A stretch of DNA of 64,000 bases from Corynebacterium urinipleomorphum (GCF_900155535.1 NZ_LT706963.1:483734-547733), one strand, 5' to 3'. Positions 20,429 through 29,719 are shown, numbered from the stretch's first letter. Notes: generated from the letters alone by a model not told the origin. A program made the numbers and translations.

Positions 20429-21337
20429 ATGTCTGTCGACCGCCGAACATTGTGCTCCGATGTGGAAGTGGAGCCCCTGCCCGGCACTGCGAAGCAAGCC
20501 GGCGTCTACGTGCTCTTCGAGTACCCGGGCCCGTGGAGCCACGACATTCTCGACGGCGAGACCTTTGGCGAAGAGCTGACCGCGAAGCTGAAGGCCCACA
20601 TGAAGAAGACCGGCGCTGCGCTGCAGCTGATCCGCCACCCCACGCGCGAGGGCCGAGAGATCAACGACCACCACCTTTACCTTGTCTTCTCCGACATCGG
20701 GGTCACGGAGGTCCTGCACGTCGACGGGCCGGAAGCGATTCTGGACCTCGATCTGTCGGGTCCCGGCCGCAACGGCGGGCAGACGCGCATCGCGCCGCTG
20801 CTTCTCGTGTGCACGCACGCGAAGCGCGACCGTTGCTGCGCGGTGAAAGGACGTCCGCTGGTCAACGAGCTGGAGCGCCGCTACCCGTTCAAGAAAACGG
20901 GGGATGTCGTATGGGAGACCTCGCACGTCAAAGGCCACCGTTTCGCTCCTGCGCTGTTGCTCATGCCGTGGGGTTACAGCTTCGGGCGCATGAACCTTGA
21001 AGCCACCGAGGCGATGCTCGCTGCCGCGATGCGCGCGCAGTATTTCGTGCCCGGTAACCGCGGCCGCGGCACACTCACCCCGCCCGAGCAGGCGGCGGAG
21101 ATCGCAGTCGCGGCGCACCTGCAGCGCGAAGGCCGCGACGTCGCCTACGGGCAGCTCACCGTGAGCGCGTCCGAGGTCGGGGAGGAAACAGCGAGCATTT
21201 CGCTTATCGACGCCGCCACTGCCCGCACCTTCACCGCCTCCCTGAGCAAGAAAGAAGCCGCAGGAGTGGTGTCCTCCTGCGGCGATGAGCCGAAGACCGG
21301 TGCGTACTGGTCGGTCGACTCCGTTAGCGGCGCATGA
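20429..21337 (+). CDS. Sucrase/ferredoxin-like family protein
   Basis: A 302-residue member of the Suc_Fer-like (thioredoxin-like ferredoxin) family. The signature CTHAKRDRCCAVKGRPL (about residues 130-146) holds the cysteines proposed to bind a [2Fe-2S] cluster or act in redox, and WETSHVKGHRFAPALLLMPWG follows. No signal peptide. Function in actinobacteria is not established. TACCCT seven bases ahead of the ATG may be the -10 of a leaderless transcript. The last 14 bp overlap convergent metI. Confidence 0.87.
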   Translation: MSVDRRTLCSDVEVEPLPGTAKQAGVYVLFEYPGPWSHDILDGETFGEELTAKLKAHMKKTGAALQLIRHPTREGREINDHHLYLVFSDIGVTEVLHVDGPEAILDLDLSGPGRNGGQTRIAPLLLVCTHAKRDRCCAVKGRPLVNELERRYPFKKTGDVVWETSHVKGHRFAPALLLMPWGYSFGRMNLEATEAMLAAAMRAQYFVPGNRGRGTLTPPEQAAEIAVAAHLQREGRDVAYGQLTVSASEVGEETASISLIDAATARTFTASLSKKEAAGVVSSCGDEPKTGAYWSVDSVSGA

Positions 21338-22019
21338 CCTTGCGGGACAGATAGTTGCCTAAGAGCTGCGCCAGCTGGACGATGACCACGATGGTGATCA
21401 CGGCCAGCCAGGTGACCTCCGGCTGGTAGGCGCGGTAGCCGTAGACGATAGCGAAGTCACCCAGACCGCCGCCGCCGATGTAGCCCGCCATGGCGGACAT
21501 GTCGATCACGGCGATGAAGATGAAGGTGAAGCCCAGGATCAGCGGGCCGAGTGCCTCGGGGATGATCACGGTGCGGATGATGCGCCACGGGCCCGCACCC
21601 ATTGCGCGGGCTGCCTCGATCACGCCCGGGTCGATGGCCACGAGGTTCTGTTCCACGATGCGCGCCACAGTGAATGTGGCGGTGACGCACATGACGAAGG
21701 TGGCGGCTTCGCGGCCGATGGTGGTGCCCACCACCGCCAGAGTCACGGCGTAGAGCATGGCGATCATGATGATGAACGGGATCGGCCTGAAGAAGTTCAC
21801 CAGGATGTTCAGCACCCAGTAGACCGCCTTGTTCTGCAGCACGCCGCCCTGGCGGGTGGTGTACAGGAACAGGCCGATGATCAGGCCGAAGAACCCACCC
21901 ACGATCATGGTGATGACCACCATGAACAGGGTGTCGCCAATCGCGTCGAGGTAGGTGGGGCCGAGACGGTCCCAGTCGACGCCGCCGGCGGCGAGAATCA
22001 AGTCATTCGTCGCGTGCAT
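21324..22019 (-). CDS. metI: Methionine ABC transporter permease MetI
   Basis: A 231-residue inner-membrane permease with five or six helices. The EAA loop that docks the ATPase is IEAARAMGAGPWRIIRTVIIPEALG. The C-terminal segment DMSAMAGYIGGGGLGDFAI is characteristic of MetI. The start overlaps the metN stop by one base (TAATG). Third gene of metQ-metN-metI. Its 3' end overlaps the convergent ferredoxin-like gene by 14 bp. Confidence 0.95.
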   Translation of the reverse strand: MHATNDLILAAGGVDWDRLGPTYLDAIGDTLFMVVITMIVGGFFGLIIGLFLYTTRQGGVLQNKAVYWVLNILVNFFRPIPFIIMIAMLYAVTLAVVGTTIGREAATFVMCVTATFTVARIVEQNLVAIDPGVIEAARAMGAGPWRIIRTVIIPEALGPLILGFTFIFIAVIDMSAMAGYIGGGGLGDFAIVYGYRAYQPEVTWLAVITIVVIVQLAQLLGNYLSRKVMRR

Positions 22020-23092
22020 TAATTAGCCTCCCCAGTGCTGGTGCTGCGGCTACCACGGCCGCCGGTGATCTCGTCAATCGTGGTGGTTCGACGCAGGGTG
22101 GAGTAGAACTCCTCGATGGCCTCCTGGTTGCCGGTCAGGCGCACCGTCATTTTGCCGAAGGAGTGGTCCTGCAGCGTGGTCACGCTGCCGTGGACAACAT
22201 CCAGGTCCACGCCGCGCTCCTGGAGCTTGGCTGCGGCGGAGAAGAACCCGGACTCAGCAGTCAGGTCGACGGTGAACAGACGCCCGTCTCTGTGCATGAG
22301 CTCGCGTTCTTCAGCTGGGGACGGGGTGTTGCGCAGGCTGGTGGACACGAAACGCTGCGCTACCTGCGTCTGCGGGTTAGAGAAGACCTCGTAGACCGAG
22401 CCGTGCTCGACAACGCGGCCGTTTTCCATCACAGCCACCTTGTCGGCGATTGCGCGGATGACATCCATCTCGTGGGTGATCACCACAATGGTGATGCCGG
22501 TGCGCTCATTGACCTCCTTGAGCAGAGCCAGGACTTCCTGGGTGGTCTCGGGGTCGAGGGCGGAGGTGGCTTCGTCGGCAAGCAGCAGCGAAGGGCTTGT
22601 GGCGAGCGCGCGTGCGATGCCGACCCTCTGCTTCTGGCCTCCGGAAAGCTGCTCCGGGTAGTTCGTGCCGCGCTCGGCGAGGCCGACGAAGTCGAGCAAC
22701 TCTGCCACGCGGGCCTTGCGGTCCGCGGAGCTCATCTCGGTCATCTTCAGCGGGTACTCAACGTTGCCCGCCGCGTTCAGCGACGAGAACAGGTTGAACT
22801 GCTGGAAGATCATGCCGATGTTGCGGCGCACCTCGCGCAGCTGCTTGGCCGGCATGCCGACGATGTCGGTGCCGTCCAGCAAGATCTGGCCCGAGGTGGG
22901 GGTGTCCAGCCCGTTGATCATGCGCACGAGCGTGGACTTGCCGGCACCCGAGTATCCGATCACGCCCAGGATCTCGCCCGGTTCGACGGTGAGATTGACG
23001 TTGTCCAACGCGACGACGTCGGCGCCTTTCTTCCCGGACCGGAACACCTTGTTCACGTCCCGGAATTCGACCCGGGTGCCGGTTGCGGCCAT
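22019..23092 (-). CDS. metN: Methionine ABC transporter ATP-binding protein MetN
   Basis: A 357-residue ATPase. Walker A is GYSGAGKST, the signature LSGGQKQRVGIARAL, and Walker B LLLADEATSALDP. The C-terminal NIL domain (about residues 265-340) binds methionine and inhibits transport when the cell is replete; GVDLDVVHGSVTTLQDHSFGKM is part of it. A one-base overlap with both metQ and metI shows a tightly coupled operon. Confidence 0.96.
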   Translation of the reverse strand: MAATGTRVEFRDVNKVFRSGKKGADVVALDNVNLTVEPGEILGVIGYSGAGKSTLVRMINGLDTPTSGQILLDGTDIVGMPAKQLREVRRNIGMIFQQFNLFSSLNAAGNVEYPLKMTEMSSADRKARVAELLDFVGLAERGTNYPEQLSGGQKQRVGIARALATSPSLLLADEATSALDPETTQEVLALLKEVNERTGITIVVITHEMDVIRAIADKVAVMENGRVVEHGSVYEVFSNPQTQVAQRFVSTSLRNTPSPAEERELMHRDGRLFTVDLTAESGFFSAAAKLQERGVDLDVVHGSVTTLQDHSFGKMTVRLTGNQEAIEEFYSTLRRTTTIDEITGGRGSRSTSTGEAN

Positions 23093-23982
23093 TACTTCGA
23101 TTCCTCCACGAGGCGGTCGAGGATCTTGTTCAGGTCCTCCTTGGACTTCTGGACCTGGACGGCGGTGCCGTTGGAGTCCTCGTTCAAGGCCTCGGTGACC
23201 TCGGGGGTCTGCCAGATCTCAACGAGCTTCTCGTACGTCGGGTTGTCGATGTCCTCGGCGCGGACGGCGAAGATGTTGATGTACGGCTCAGCCAGCTCGG
23301 AGTTCGGGTCGTCGGAAGCGACAGCAGTGGATGCGTCGATGCCGGCGCGGGAGAGCCAGTTGTTGTTGATGATTGCCGGGTCGCCCTGGTTGTACGCCGT
23401 CGGGGTCTGGGAAGCATCGACCGGGGTGACCTCGACCTTGGAGCCTTCCTTGTCGATGTCGGCCGGGGTCGGGTTCAGCTTGTCAGCGCCGTCCTTGACC
23501 TTGACCAGACCAGCCTGGACGAGCACGTTGATGGCGCGGCCCTGGTTGGACGGGTCGTTCGGGATGGCGACCTTCTGGCCCTCGATGCCGTCGAGGCTGT
23601 CGTGGTCCTTCCAGAACAGGCCGAGGGTGTTGATCTCGGCGGAGCCGACGATGCGCAGGTCCTCGCCAGAGGAGGCCTCGTACTGGGCCAGGTAGAGGAT
23701 GTGCTGGAACTTGTTCACGTCGATCTGGTTCTCAGCCAGTGCCGGGTTCACCGGGGTGTACTCGGTGAAGGGGACGAGCTCGAGATCGATGCCCTCTTCC
23801 TTCGCCTTGTCCACAAAGACAGACCAAGCCTTCTGGTCGGAGTCGGTGGTGCCGATGCGGACGACCTGGTCGTCGCCGTTGTCGCCTGCGGCGTTGTCTG
23901 CGGAATCAGAGGAGCACGCAACCAGGCCGGTGGCAGCCAGGACGGAGGCTGCGGCGGTTGCGATTACACGGTTGAGGCGCAT
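23092..23982 (-). CDS. metQ: Methionine-binding lipoprotein MetQ
   Basis: A 296-residue NlpA-family solute-binding protein. The signal peptide ends in TGLVACSS, with lipidation expected on Cys23. The mature protein has VRIGTTDSDQKAW, LELVPFTEYTPVNPALAENQ and PNDPSNQGRA, typical of MetQ. AGGAAG lies ahead of the ATG. First gene of metQNI; a McbR-like palindrome lies about 60 bp upstream, in keeping with sulfur-responsive control. Confidence 0.95.
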   Translation of the reverse strand: MRLNRVIATAAASVLAATGLVACSSDSADNAAGDNGDDQVVRIGTTDSDQKAWSVFVDKAKEEGIDLELVPFTEYTPVNPALAENQIDVNKFQHILYLAQYEASSGEDLRIVGSAEINTLGLFWKDHDSLDGIEGQKVAIPNDPSNQGRAINVLVQAGLVKVKDGADKLNPTPADIDKEGSKVEVTPVDASQTPTAYNQGDPAIINNNWLSRAGIDASTAVASDDPNSELAEPYINIFAVRAEDIDNPTYEKLVEIWQTPEVTEALNEDSNGTAVQVQKSKEDLNKILDRLVEESK

Positions 23983-24044
23983 GTCGCTTCCTGCTCTTTC
24001 TTAGTCTTCGGGGGAAATGAACGTGAGAAGAATGTAACACCGTG

Positions 24045-24060
24045 TGTACCGCTTAGTCTA
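24045..24060. promoter_or_regulatory. McbR-like operator upstream of metQ
   Basis: TGTAC-CGCTTA-GTCTA matches 8 of 10 defined bases of TAGAC-N6-GTCTA, the box of the corynebacterial methionine repressor McbR. It sits in the 136-bp gap between metQ and dnaE2. The context is right but the match is imperfect. Confidence 0.4.
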
Positions 24061-24089
24061 GTTTGGGTACGCGCCAAGTAATCCGTGAT

Positions 24090-24105
24090 TAGAACGCAGT
24101 TTCGA
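24090..24105. promoter_or_regulatory. LexA (SOS) box at dnaE2
   Basis: TAGAAC-GCAG-TTTCGA matches TCGAAC-N4-GTTCGA at 10 of 12 positions. It overlaps the probable dnaE2 -10 box GATAAT (24104-24109), a typical place for LexA repression. Confidence 0.65.
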
Positions 24106-24118
24106 TAATGGGTAGTCT

Positions 24119-27100
24119 GTGGATGTGGATTTTCGTGGTGGGGAAGGCTTGTCCTGGTCGCGGCTGGAGCGTGTTCTGTCCGGCCGCCCCGGTCCCACGC
24201 CTATCCCCGCGGACCATGCCCGCGAGCCCGCGCGCGACCGGATTCCGCTGGGGGAGCCGGCAGTGCCGTTTGCGGAGCTGCATGCCGTGTCCACCTACAG
24301 TTTCCTCTCGGACACTGGCGGCGCGAGCGAGCCGGAAGAGCTTGTCGCCCGTGCGCGCGAGCTCGGGCTATCCGCACTCGGATTGCTGGACAGGGATGGT
24401 TTCTACGGCGCAGTGAAATTCGCTGAAGCCGCGGCGGAAGCCGACGTGTCCACGGTATTCGGGGCGGAGCTCTCGCTTATCGACGGCCCTCCGCTCCCCC
24501 TCATCGCCCGCGGCCCCGAAGGGTACCGCCGCCTGTCCCACCTCATGGCCCGTGCGCACATGACGGGAGGGGGGAAGGGCGTTGTGTATTACCCGCCCCT
24601 GCCCGACATCGCCGCGGAACTGGACGGCGCGTGCATCGCCTTGGCGGGCTGGCGGTGGGCCGGCCGTATCGACGATCTGATCGAATCATTCGGACTAGAC
24701 CGAGTGGTCAGGGAATTCGAAGTGTCCATGCTGCCCGAGGACGCTGACAGGCATGCGGCGCTGCGGGTGTATCCGCAGGTCCCTGCCATTGTCACTGCTG
24801 CCCCCGGTGCGGCCACCCGGGAGCGGGCGAGGTTGGCGGGGGCGAAGAGGGCACTGGGGCGCAGAGAAGCGATTGTGTCTGCATACCGCGACGTGCACCC
24901 GATGGGCGCGAACTGGCTGCGCTCGGGCGAACAATTGCTGGCGATGGCACCTGATTGCGCCGACGCCGTCGCGTTCACCGTCGAGCTGGCCCGGCAATGC
25001 GCGTTCACCTTGGACCTCGTCGTGCCGCAACTGCCGCGCTTTCCCACTCCCGACGGGCACGACGAGATGAGCTGGCTGCGGCAGCTTGTGGCGGAGCGCG
25101 GGCGCGAACGCTACGCCGCACGCCCCGACGACGTGCGTGAGCGTGCCCGCGCGCAGATCGAGCATGAGCTGAACGTCATTGAGCAGCTCGGCTTCCCCGG
25201 GTATTTCCTCATCGTCGACGACCTCGTCTCCTTTTGCCGCGACGCCGACATTCTCTGCCAAGGGCGCGGGTCCGCCGCGAATTCCGCGGTGTGCTTCGCA
25301 CTGGGGATCACGAATGTCGAGCCGACCTCCGCCGGCCTGCTTTTTGAGCGCTTCCTGTCCCCGGACCGCGACGGCCCGCCCGACATCGACATCGACATTG
25401 AATCCGGCCGCCGCGAAGAAGTCATCCAGTACACCTACGCCACCTACGGCCGCGAAAATGCCGCGCAGGTGGCCAACGTGATCACGTACCGCACGAAAGG
25501 CGCGGTGCGCGACGCCGCCCGCGCACTCGGGTACCCGCAGGGCGCCGCCGACGCGTGGTCGAAGGGCATTGCTGAACCGCCTCCGCGCGTGGAGGCCCTC
25601 GCCGCACAGCTGAAAGGTCAACCGCGCCACCTGGGCATCCACTCCGGCGGCATGGTGATCTGCGACCGGCCCATCGCCGACGTGGTGCCCACCGAATGGG
25701 CGCGCATGGAGGGCCGCTCCGTGGTGCAGTGGGACAAAGACGACTGCGCCGCCGCCGGCCTGGTCAAATTCGACCTGCTCGGGTTGGGCATGCTCGAGGC
25801 GCTGCACCACATGATCGACCTTGTGCGGGAGACCACCGGCCGCGAGGTGAAGCTGTGGGAGCTCGACCTCGCCGACCCCAGTGTCTACGAGATGCTCTGC
25901 CGCGCCGATGCCGTCGGCGTGTTCCAGGTGGAATCCCGCGCGCAGATGAACACCCTGCCGCGGCTGAAGCCGCGCCGATTCTTCGACCTGGTGGTGGAGG
26001 TAGCTCTGATCAGGCCCGGCCCGATCCAGGGCGGGTCCGTGCACCCGTACCTGCGCCGGCGCGACGGGCTTGAGCCTGTTGACTATGAGCATCCCGTGCT
26101 CGAGCGCTCCCTGGGCAAGACCTTGGGCATTCCGCTGTTCCAGGAGCAGCTCATGCAGATCGCCGTCGACGCCGCCGGTTTCTCCGGCGCTGAGGCCGAT
26201 TCGCTGCGCCGCGCCATGGGATCCAAACGCTCGCCCGCCAAGATGGCTGCCCTGCGTCAGCGATTTTTCGACGGCTGCTGGGACACGAACCGCATCGACG
26301 ACGCCACGGCCGACCGTCTGTGGCAGAAGATTGTCGCCTTTGCCGCCTACGGCTTCCCCGAATCCCACTCCCAGTCGTTCGCGTCCCTGGTGTATTTCTC
26401 CGCCTGGTTCAAGCGCTACTACCCGGCGGAATTCTGCGTGGGCTTGCTGCGTGCCCAGCCCATGGGGTTCTATTCCCCGCAGTCGCTCATCCAGGATGCC
26501 CGGCGTCACGGCATCACCGTCCTGCCTGTCAGCGTCAACGCCTCCGGTGTGGAGGCCCGCTGCATCGACTCCGGCACCATCCGTGTCGGCATGAACCTGA
26601 TCAAAGGGTTGGGCACGAAAGCCGCCGAGCGGATCGAAGCAGCCCAGGCTTCAAGTCCTTTCACCGGGATCCCCGACCTGTCTCGGCGCGCCGATCTCAC
26701 CGTCGAGCATGTCGAGGCTCTCGCCCGGGCCAGCGCTCTCGACTGCTTCGGCGTGGACCGCCGCCAAGCCCTCTGGCAAGCCGGCGTCGCCGCCACCGAA
26801 CGCGAGGGCATGCTGCCCGGCCTCTCGGCTATCGACGCCCCCTCACTCCCCGGCATGAACTCCTTCGAGCTCATGGCCGCCGACATCGCTTCCACCGGGG
26901 TCACCCCGGGGCTCATGCCGATGGACATGCTCCGCGATGCTCTCCGCGCCGACAATATCTTGACTGCGGTGGACCTGAAACGTGTCCCCGACGGCACCCG
27001 CATCCGCGTCGCCGGTGTAGTCACCCACCGTCAAGCCCCACGCACCGCCGGTGGCGTCACCTTCCTGGGTATGGAGGATGAGACCGGCTTGACCAACATC

Positions 27101-27274
27101 ATCATTCCGAAAGGCTTGTGGAACCGGCAGAAGATTCTCGCCCGCACCGCCAAAGCCCTGATCATCCGCGGCATCGTCGAGAACGCCTCCGGCGCTGTCA
27201 GCGTGCTCGCCGACAAGCTCGAGCCTTTGGAGATGGGGGAGTGGCTCACCCGCGGGTCCCGCGATTTCCGGTAG
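24119..27274 (+). CDS. dnaE2: Error-prone DNA polymerase DnaE2
   Basis: A 1051-residue C-family polymerase, the catalytic part of the ImuA'/ImuB/DnaE2 mutasome. The N-terminal PHP domain begins AELHAVSTYSFLSD and lacks the full HxH metal motif of proofreading PHP domains. The polymerase active site includes GRGSAANSAVCFALGI and the aspartates of PPDIDIDIE. The C-terminal OB fold is IRVAGVVTHRQAPRTAGG. The GTG at 24119 lies nine bases after GATAAT, so the mRNA is probably leaderless or nearly so. Separated from imuA'B by the met operon and a ferredoxin-like gene, but it carries its own SOS box. Confidence 0.95.
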   Translation: MDVDFRGGEGLSWSRLERVLSGRPGPTPIPADHAREPARDRIPLGEPAVPFAELHAVSTYSFLSDTGGASEPEELVARARELGLSALGLLDRDGFYGAVKFAEAAAEADVSTVFGAELSLIDGPPLPLIARGPEGYRRLSHLMARAHMTGGGKGVVYYPPLPDIAAELDGACIALAGWRWAGRIDDLIESFGLDRVVREFEVSMLPEDADRHAALRVYPQVPAIVTAAPGAATRERARLAGAKRALGRREAIVSAYRDVHPMGANWLRSGEQLLAMAPDCADAVAFTVELARQCAFTLDLVVPQLPRFPTPDGHDEMSWLRQLVAERGRERYAARPDDVRERARAQIEHELNVIEQLGFPGYFLIVDDLVSFCRDADILCQGRGSAANSAVCFALGITNVEPTSAGLLFERFLSPDRDGPPDIDIDIESGRREEVIQYTYATYGRENAAQVANVITYRTKGAVRDAARALGYPQGAADAWSKGIAEPPPRVEALAAQLKGQPRHLGIHSGGMVICDRPIADVVPTEWARMEGRSVVQWDKDDCAAAGLVKFDLLGLGMLEALHHMIDLVRETTGREVKLWELDLADPSVYEMLCRADAVGVFQVESRAQMNTLPRLKPRRFFDLVVEVALIRPGPIQGGSVHPYLRRRDGLEPVDYEHPVLERSLGKTLGIPLFQEQLMQIAVDAAGFSGAEADSLRRAMGSKRSPAKMAALRQRFFDGCWDTNRIDDATADRLWQKIVAFAAYGFPESHSQSFASLVYFSAWFKRYYPAEFCVGLLRAQPMGFYSPQSLIQDARRHGITVLPVSVNASGVEARCIDSGTIRVGMNLIKGLGTKAAERIEAAQASSPFTGIPDLSRRADLTVEHVEALARASALDCFGVDRRQALWQAGVAATEREGMLPGLSAIDAPSLPGMNSFELMAADIASTGVTPGLMPMDMLRDALRADNILTAVDLKRVPDGTRIRVAGVVTHRQAPRTAGGVTFLGMEDETGLTNIIIPKGLWNRQKILARTAKALIIRGIVENASGAVSVLADKLEPLEMGEWLTRGSRDFR

Positions 27275-27464
27275 ATGCCTTATTTCCCCCGGACCGTGCA
27301 TCGAAGACCTGAATATCCTGAATCGGAATCGCTCGTGTGCTTGGGACCGTAAGTGTTTGTGGGGGCGGTGAACGATTCGCAGGCACCAATATCCCCGAGA
27401 ACGCATAAGTGCAGGTAGACTGGCTATGCGTTTCCCCTTTATCTTGTCTGACGGACAAATCGTT

Positions 27465-27585
27465 CATTCGTTGGTCTTCACCAACGAGTGAATCTGTTTA
27501 CAACGCCTTGCGCCATCGTTTTCATAAGGCTAGGTCAGAGCCATCAGAACATCCCGGCGGGTTGCGGCGATGCAAACAGATTCAC
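27465..27585. repeat. Nested hairpin and inverted repeat in a gene-free gap
   Basis: The 449-bp gap 27275-27723 holds no convincing gene. CATTCGTTGGT (27465-27475) pairs through a CTTC tetraloop with ACCAACGAGTG (27480-27490), an 11-bp stem with one G-T pair. The distal arm runs into GTGAATCTGTTT (27488-27499), which is mirrored perfectly by AAACAGATTCAC (27574-27585). A smaller stem, TTGTC/GACAA, lies at 27444-27458. No T-run follows. Possible structured RNA, or relic of a small element. Confidence 0.55.
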
Positions 27586-27723
27586 CCGCTGCACCAGGCA
27601 GGATGCAGTTGAAAGGGCGACCGCAAGGTCAAAGGTTCCTCACCGGACGCAGCCGAATATAAAGCATCGACTGAACCCGTTTCGATTCCACCCAGCTGAC
27701 CGGCTTGGATAACCTAAGCAGCG

Positions 27724-29169
27724 ATGACTAGCAACAACATTCCTAAGGCCTCATCGCCCAACGATGTTCCGGTCGCGCCGAAACCTCCCGCGGCACTCCA
27801 GAAGCAAGAGAGTTCTGCACCGAATGCTTCGGCGACACCGGCTGCTCCGGCGGCCCCCAAGCCGCCCGCTGCCCCGGCAACGTCTGGTGCACCGAAACCG
27901 CCTGCTGCTCTCGCGGCACCAGGTGATAGTGCCCCCAAGCTTCCGGCGGCACCCGCGGCCCCAGCCGCGCCGGGTGCCGCAGCACCGAAGCCCCCAGCTG
28001 TGCCAGGGAACGCTGCACCGAAACCTCCTTCTGTTCCCCCAACACCAGGCGCTAGCGCCCCCAAGCCTCCGGCGGCGCCCGCGGCACCGGCTGCACCGGG
28101 AGGGGCCGCCCCGAAGCCTCCTGCTGCTCCTGCGGCGCCAGGGAACGCGGCACCGAAACCTCCGGCGGCACCCGGAAGTGCAAAACCTGCAGAACACACA
28201 AAGCCCGCGGCTGCCGACAAGCCGGCGGCGGCCGAGAAAGCGGCACTGGGGGAGAAGGAGGCGTCGGCAAGCGGTTGGCGTCGTGTAGCTGCGCTCGGCG
28301 TGCTTGGCCTGGCTGTGCTGTTGGCGCTGGTTGTGTTCGCGTCGAGGGCGTTTCTGAATAGCGGTGCGGGGCAGGACTTCCTGGCGCGCTACCCGGGGGA
28401 GAACCCGCTGCCGGATAACGCGCCGGTGGGGCTGCCGGGGTGGCTGGGCTGGTCGCACTTTTTCAACATGTTCTTGATGGCGCTGATTGTGAAGACGGGG
28501 CTGCAGGTGCGTACGCAGCGGAAACCGGATGCGTACTGGCGGCCGCGCAACGGCGGGAAAAAGATCAGTCTGACGTTGTGGATCCACTTGGCGCTGGATG
28601 TGCTGTGGATTGTCAACGGCGTGATCTTCGTGGTGCTGCTGTTCGCGACAGGACAGTGGATGCGCATCGTGCCCACGAGCTGGGAGGTGTTCCCGAACGC
28701 GCTGTCGGCGGGTCTGCAGTACCTCAGCCTGGATTGGCCGACGGAGAACGCGTGGGTGAATTACAACGCGCTGCAGCAGTTGGCGTACTTCGTCACTGTG
28801 TTCATCGCGGCGCCGCTGGCGATCGCGTCGGGCGTGCGCATGAGCTACTGGTGGAAGAACGAGTGGCAGACCGCGAACAAGATCTTCCCGGCGGCCGCGG
28901 CGCGGAAAATCCACTTCCCGGTGATGGTGTACTTCCTGGTGTTCGTGGTCGTTCACGTGGCTTTGGTGCTGGGCACCGGTGTGCTGCGCAACCTGAACAA
29001 CATGTACGCCGCGCGCGGGGACGTGAACCCGGATGTGTACGCGGACAACTGGCTGGGGTTCGTGATCTTCCTGGTGTCGCTCGCGGTGATCGCGGGCGCG
29101 TGGGTGGCCACGAAGCCGGCGGTGCTCGCGCCGCTCGCGCGCCGGTTCGGTGAGGTGACGGCGCGGTAG
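27724..29169 (+). CDS. Cytochrome b/b561-type membrane protein with Pro/Ala-rich N-terminus
   Basis: A 481-residue protein in two parts. Residues 1 to about 175 are low-complexity repeats of the type APKPPAAPAAPG, probably an extended cytoplasmic or envelope-spanning tether. Residues 185-475 form a membrane domain with about five helices and histidines placed as heme ligands: GWSHFFNMF, LWIHLALDVLW, KIHFPVMVYF and VVVHVALVL. This resembles cytochrome b561 and Ni-hydrogenase b subunits that move electrons across the membrane. No partner oxidoreductase is adjacent. The ATG follows GATAAC by about 13 bases. Confidence 0.78.
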   Translation: MTSNNIPKASSPNDVPVAPKPPAALQKQESSAPNASATPAAPAAPKPPAAPATSGAPKPPAALAAPGDSAPKLPAAPAAPAAPGAAAPKPPAVPGNAAPKPPSVPPTPGASAPKPPAAPAAPAAPGGAAPKPPAAPAAPGNAAPKPPAAPGSAKPAEHTKPAAADKPAAAEKAALGEKEASASGWRRVAALGVLGLAVLLALVVFASRAFLNSGAGQDFLARYPGENPLPDNAPVGLPGWLGWSHFFNMFLMALIVKTGLQVRTQRKPDAYWRPRNGGKKISLTLWIHLALDVLWIVNGVIFVVLLFATGQWMRIVPTSWEVFPNALSAGLQYLSLDWPTENAWVNYNALQQLAYFVTVFIAAPLAIASGVRMSYWWKNEWQTANKIFPAAAARKIHFPVMVYFLVFVVVHVALVLGTGVLRNLNNMYAARGDVNPDVYADNWLGFVIFLVSLAVIAGAWVATKPAVLAPLARRFGEVTAR

Positions 29170-29179
29170 GGTAGCGCTC

Positions 29180-29719
29180 ATGGAGCGACCCCCAGAGACC
29201 GGAAACACACGCGGGAGGCACGCGCGCGCGGACGAACCCGCGCCCCAGCTCCCCACGTCCGCTAAAGAAATGAACCCGGTCTCGCGGAAGCTCATTATCG
29301 CGCGCTACATATCGCAGACGATCTGGGCGCTTCTCATCGCGGGGAGTTTTCTCGCGGCGCAGCTCTCGCTCGGCGGCTGGTGGTGGGTCGGCGCGGCGGT
29401 CACAGGCGCGTGGTTCGTGTTCCAGGCCATCATGATCCCGCTGCGCGTACAGAATACGGGGTGGCTGGAAACGGACAATGAGCTGCTCATTTCCAAGGGC
29501 AAGATCAACCAGACGTTCACGGTCGTGCCGTACGGGCGCATCCAGTTCGTGGACGTCACCACGGGGCCGTTCACGCGTCCGCTGGGCCTGAAAAGCGTGA
29601 GTCTCCACACAGCATCCGCATCGACGGACGCGACGATTCCCGGACTCGCGGCAGCAGACGCCGACGCGTTGCGCGAGCGTCTCGCCGTCGGCGCACGTGA
29701 GCGGATGAGCGGCCTGTGA
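29180..29719 (+). CDS. Bacterial PH-domain membrane protein (YdbS-like)
   Basis: A 179-residue protein with two helices (YISQTIWALLIAGSFLAAQL and WWVGAAVTGAWFVFQAIMI) followed by a bPH2 (DUF304) domain that begins WLETDNELLISKGKINQTF and contains VPYGRIQFVDVTTGPFTR. The N-terminal 35 residues are polar. The stop overlaps the start of the next PH-domain gene by four bases; the pair matches the ydbS-ydbT arrangement of unknown function in Gram-positive bacteria. It starts 10 bp after the cytochrome gene. Confidence 0.82.
   Translation: MERPPETGNTRGRHARADEPAPQLPTSAKEMNPVSRKLIIARYISQTIWALLIAGSFLAAQLSLGGWWWVGAAVTGAWFVFQAIMIPLRVQNTGWLETDNELLISKGKINQTFTVVPYGRIQFVDVTTGPFTRPLGLKSVSLHTASASTDATIPGLAAADADALRERLAVGARERMSGL

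Noticed and set aside
23983..24118. SAM riboswitch before metQ
   Set aside because: The gap is only 136 bp, shared with dnaE2 control sites, and shows no S-box or SAM-II-like conserved core.
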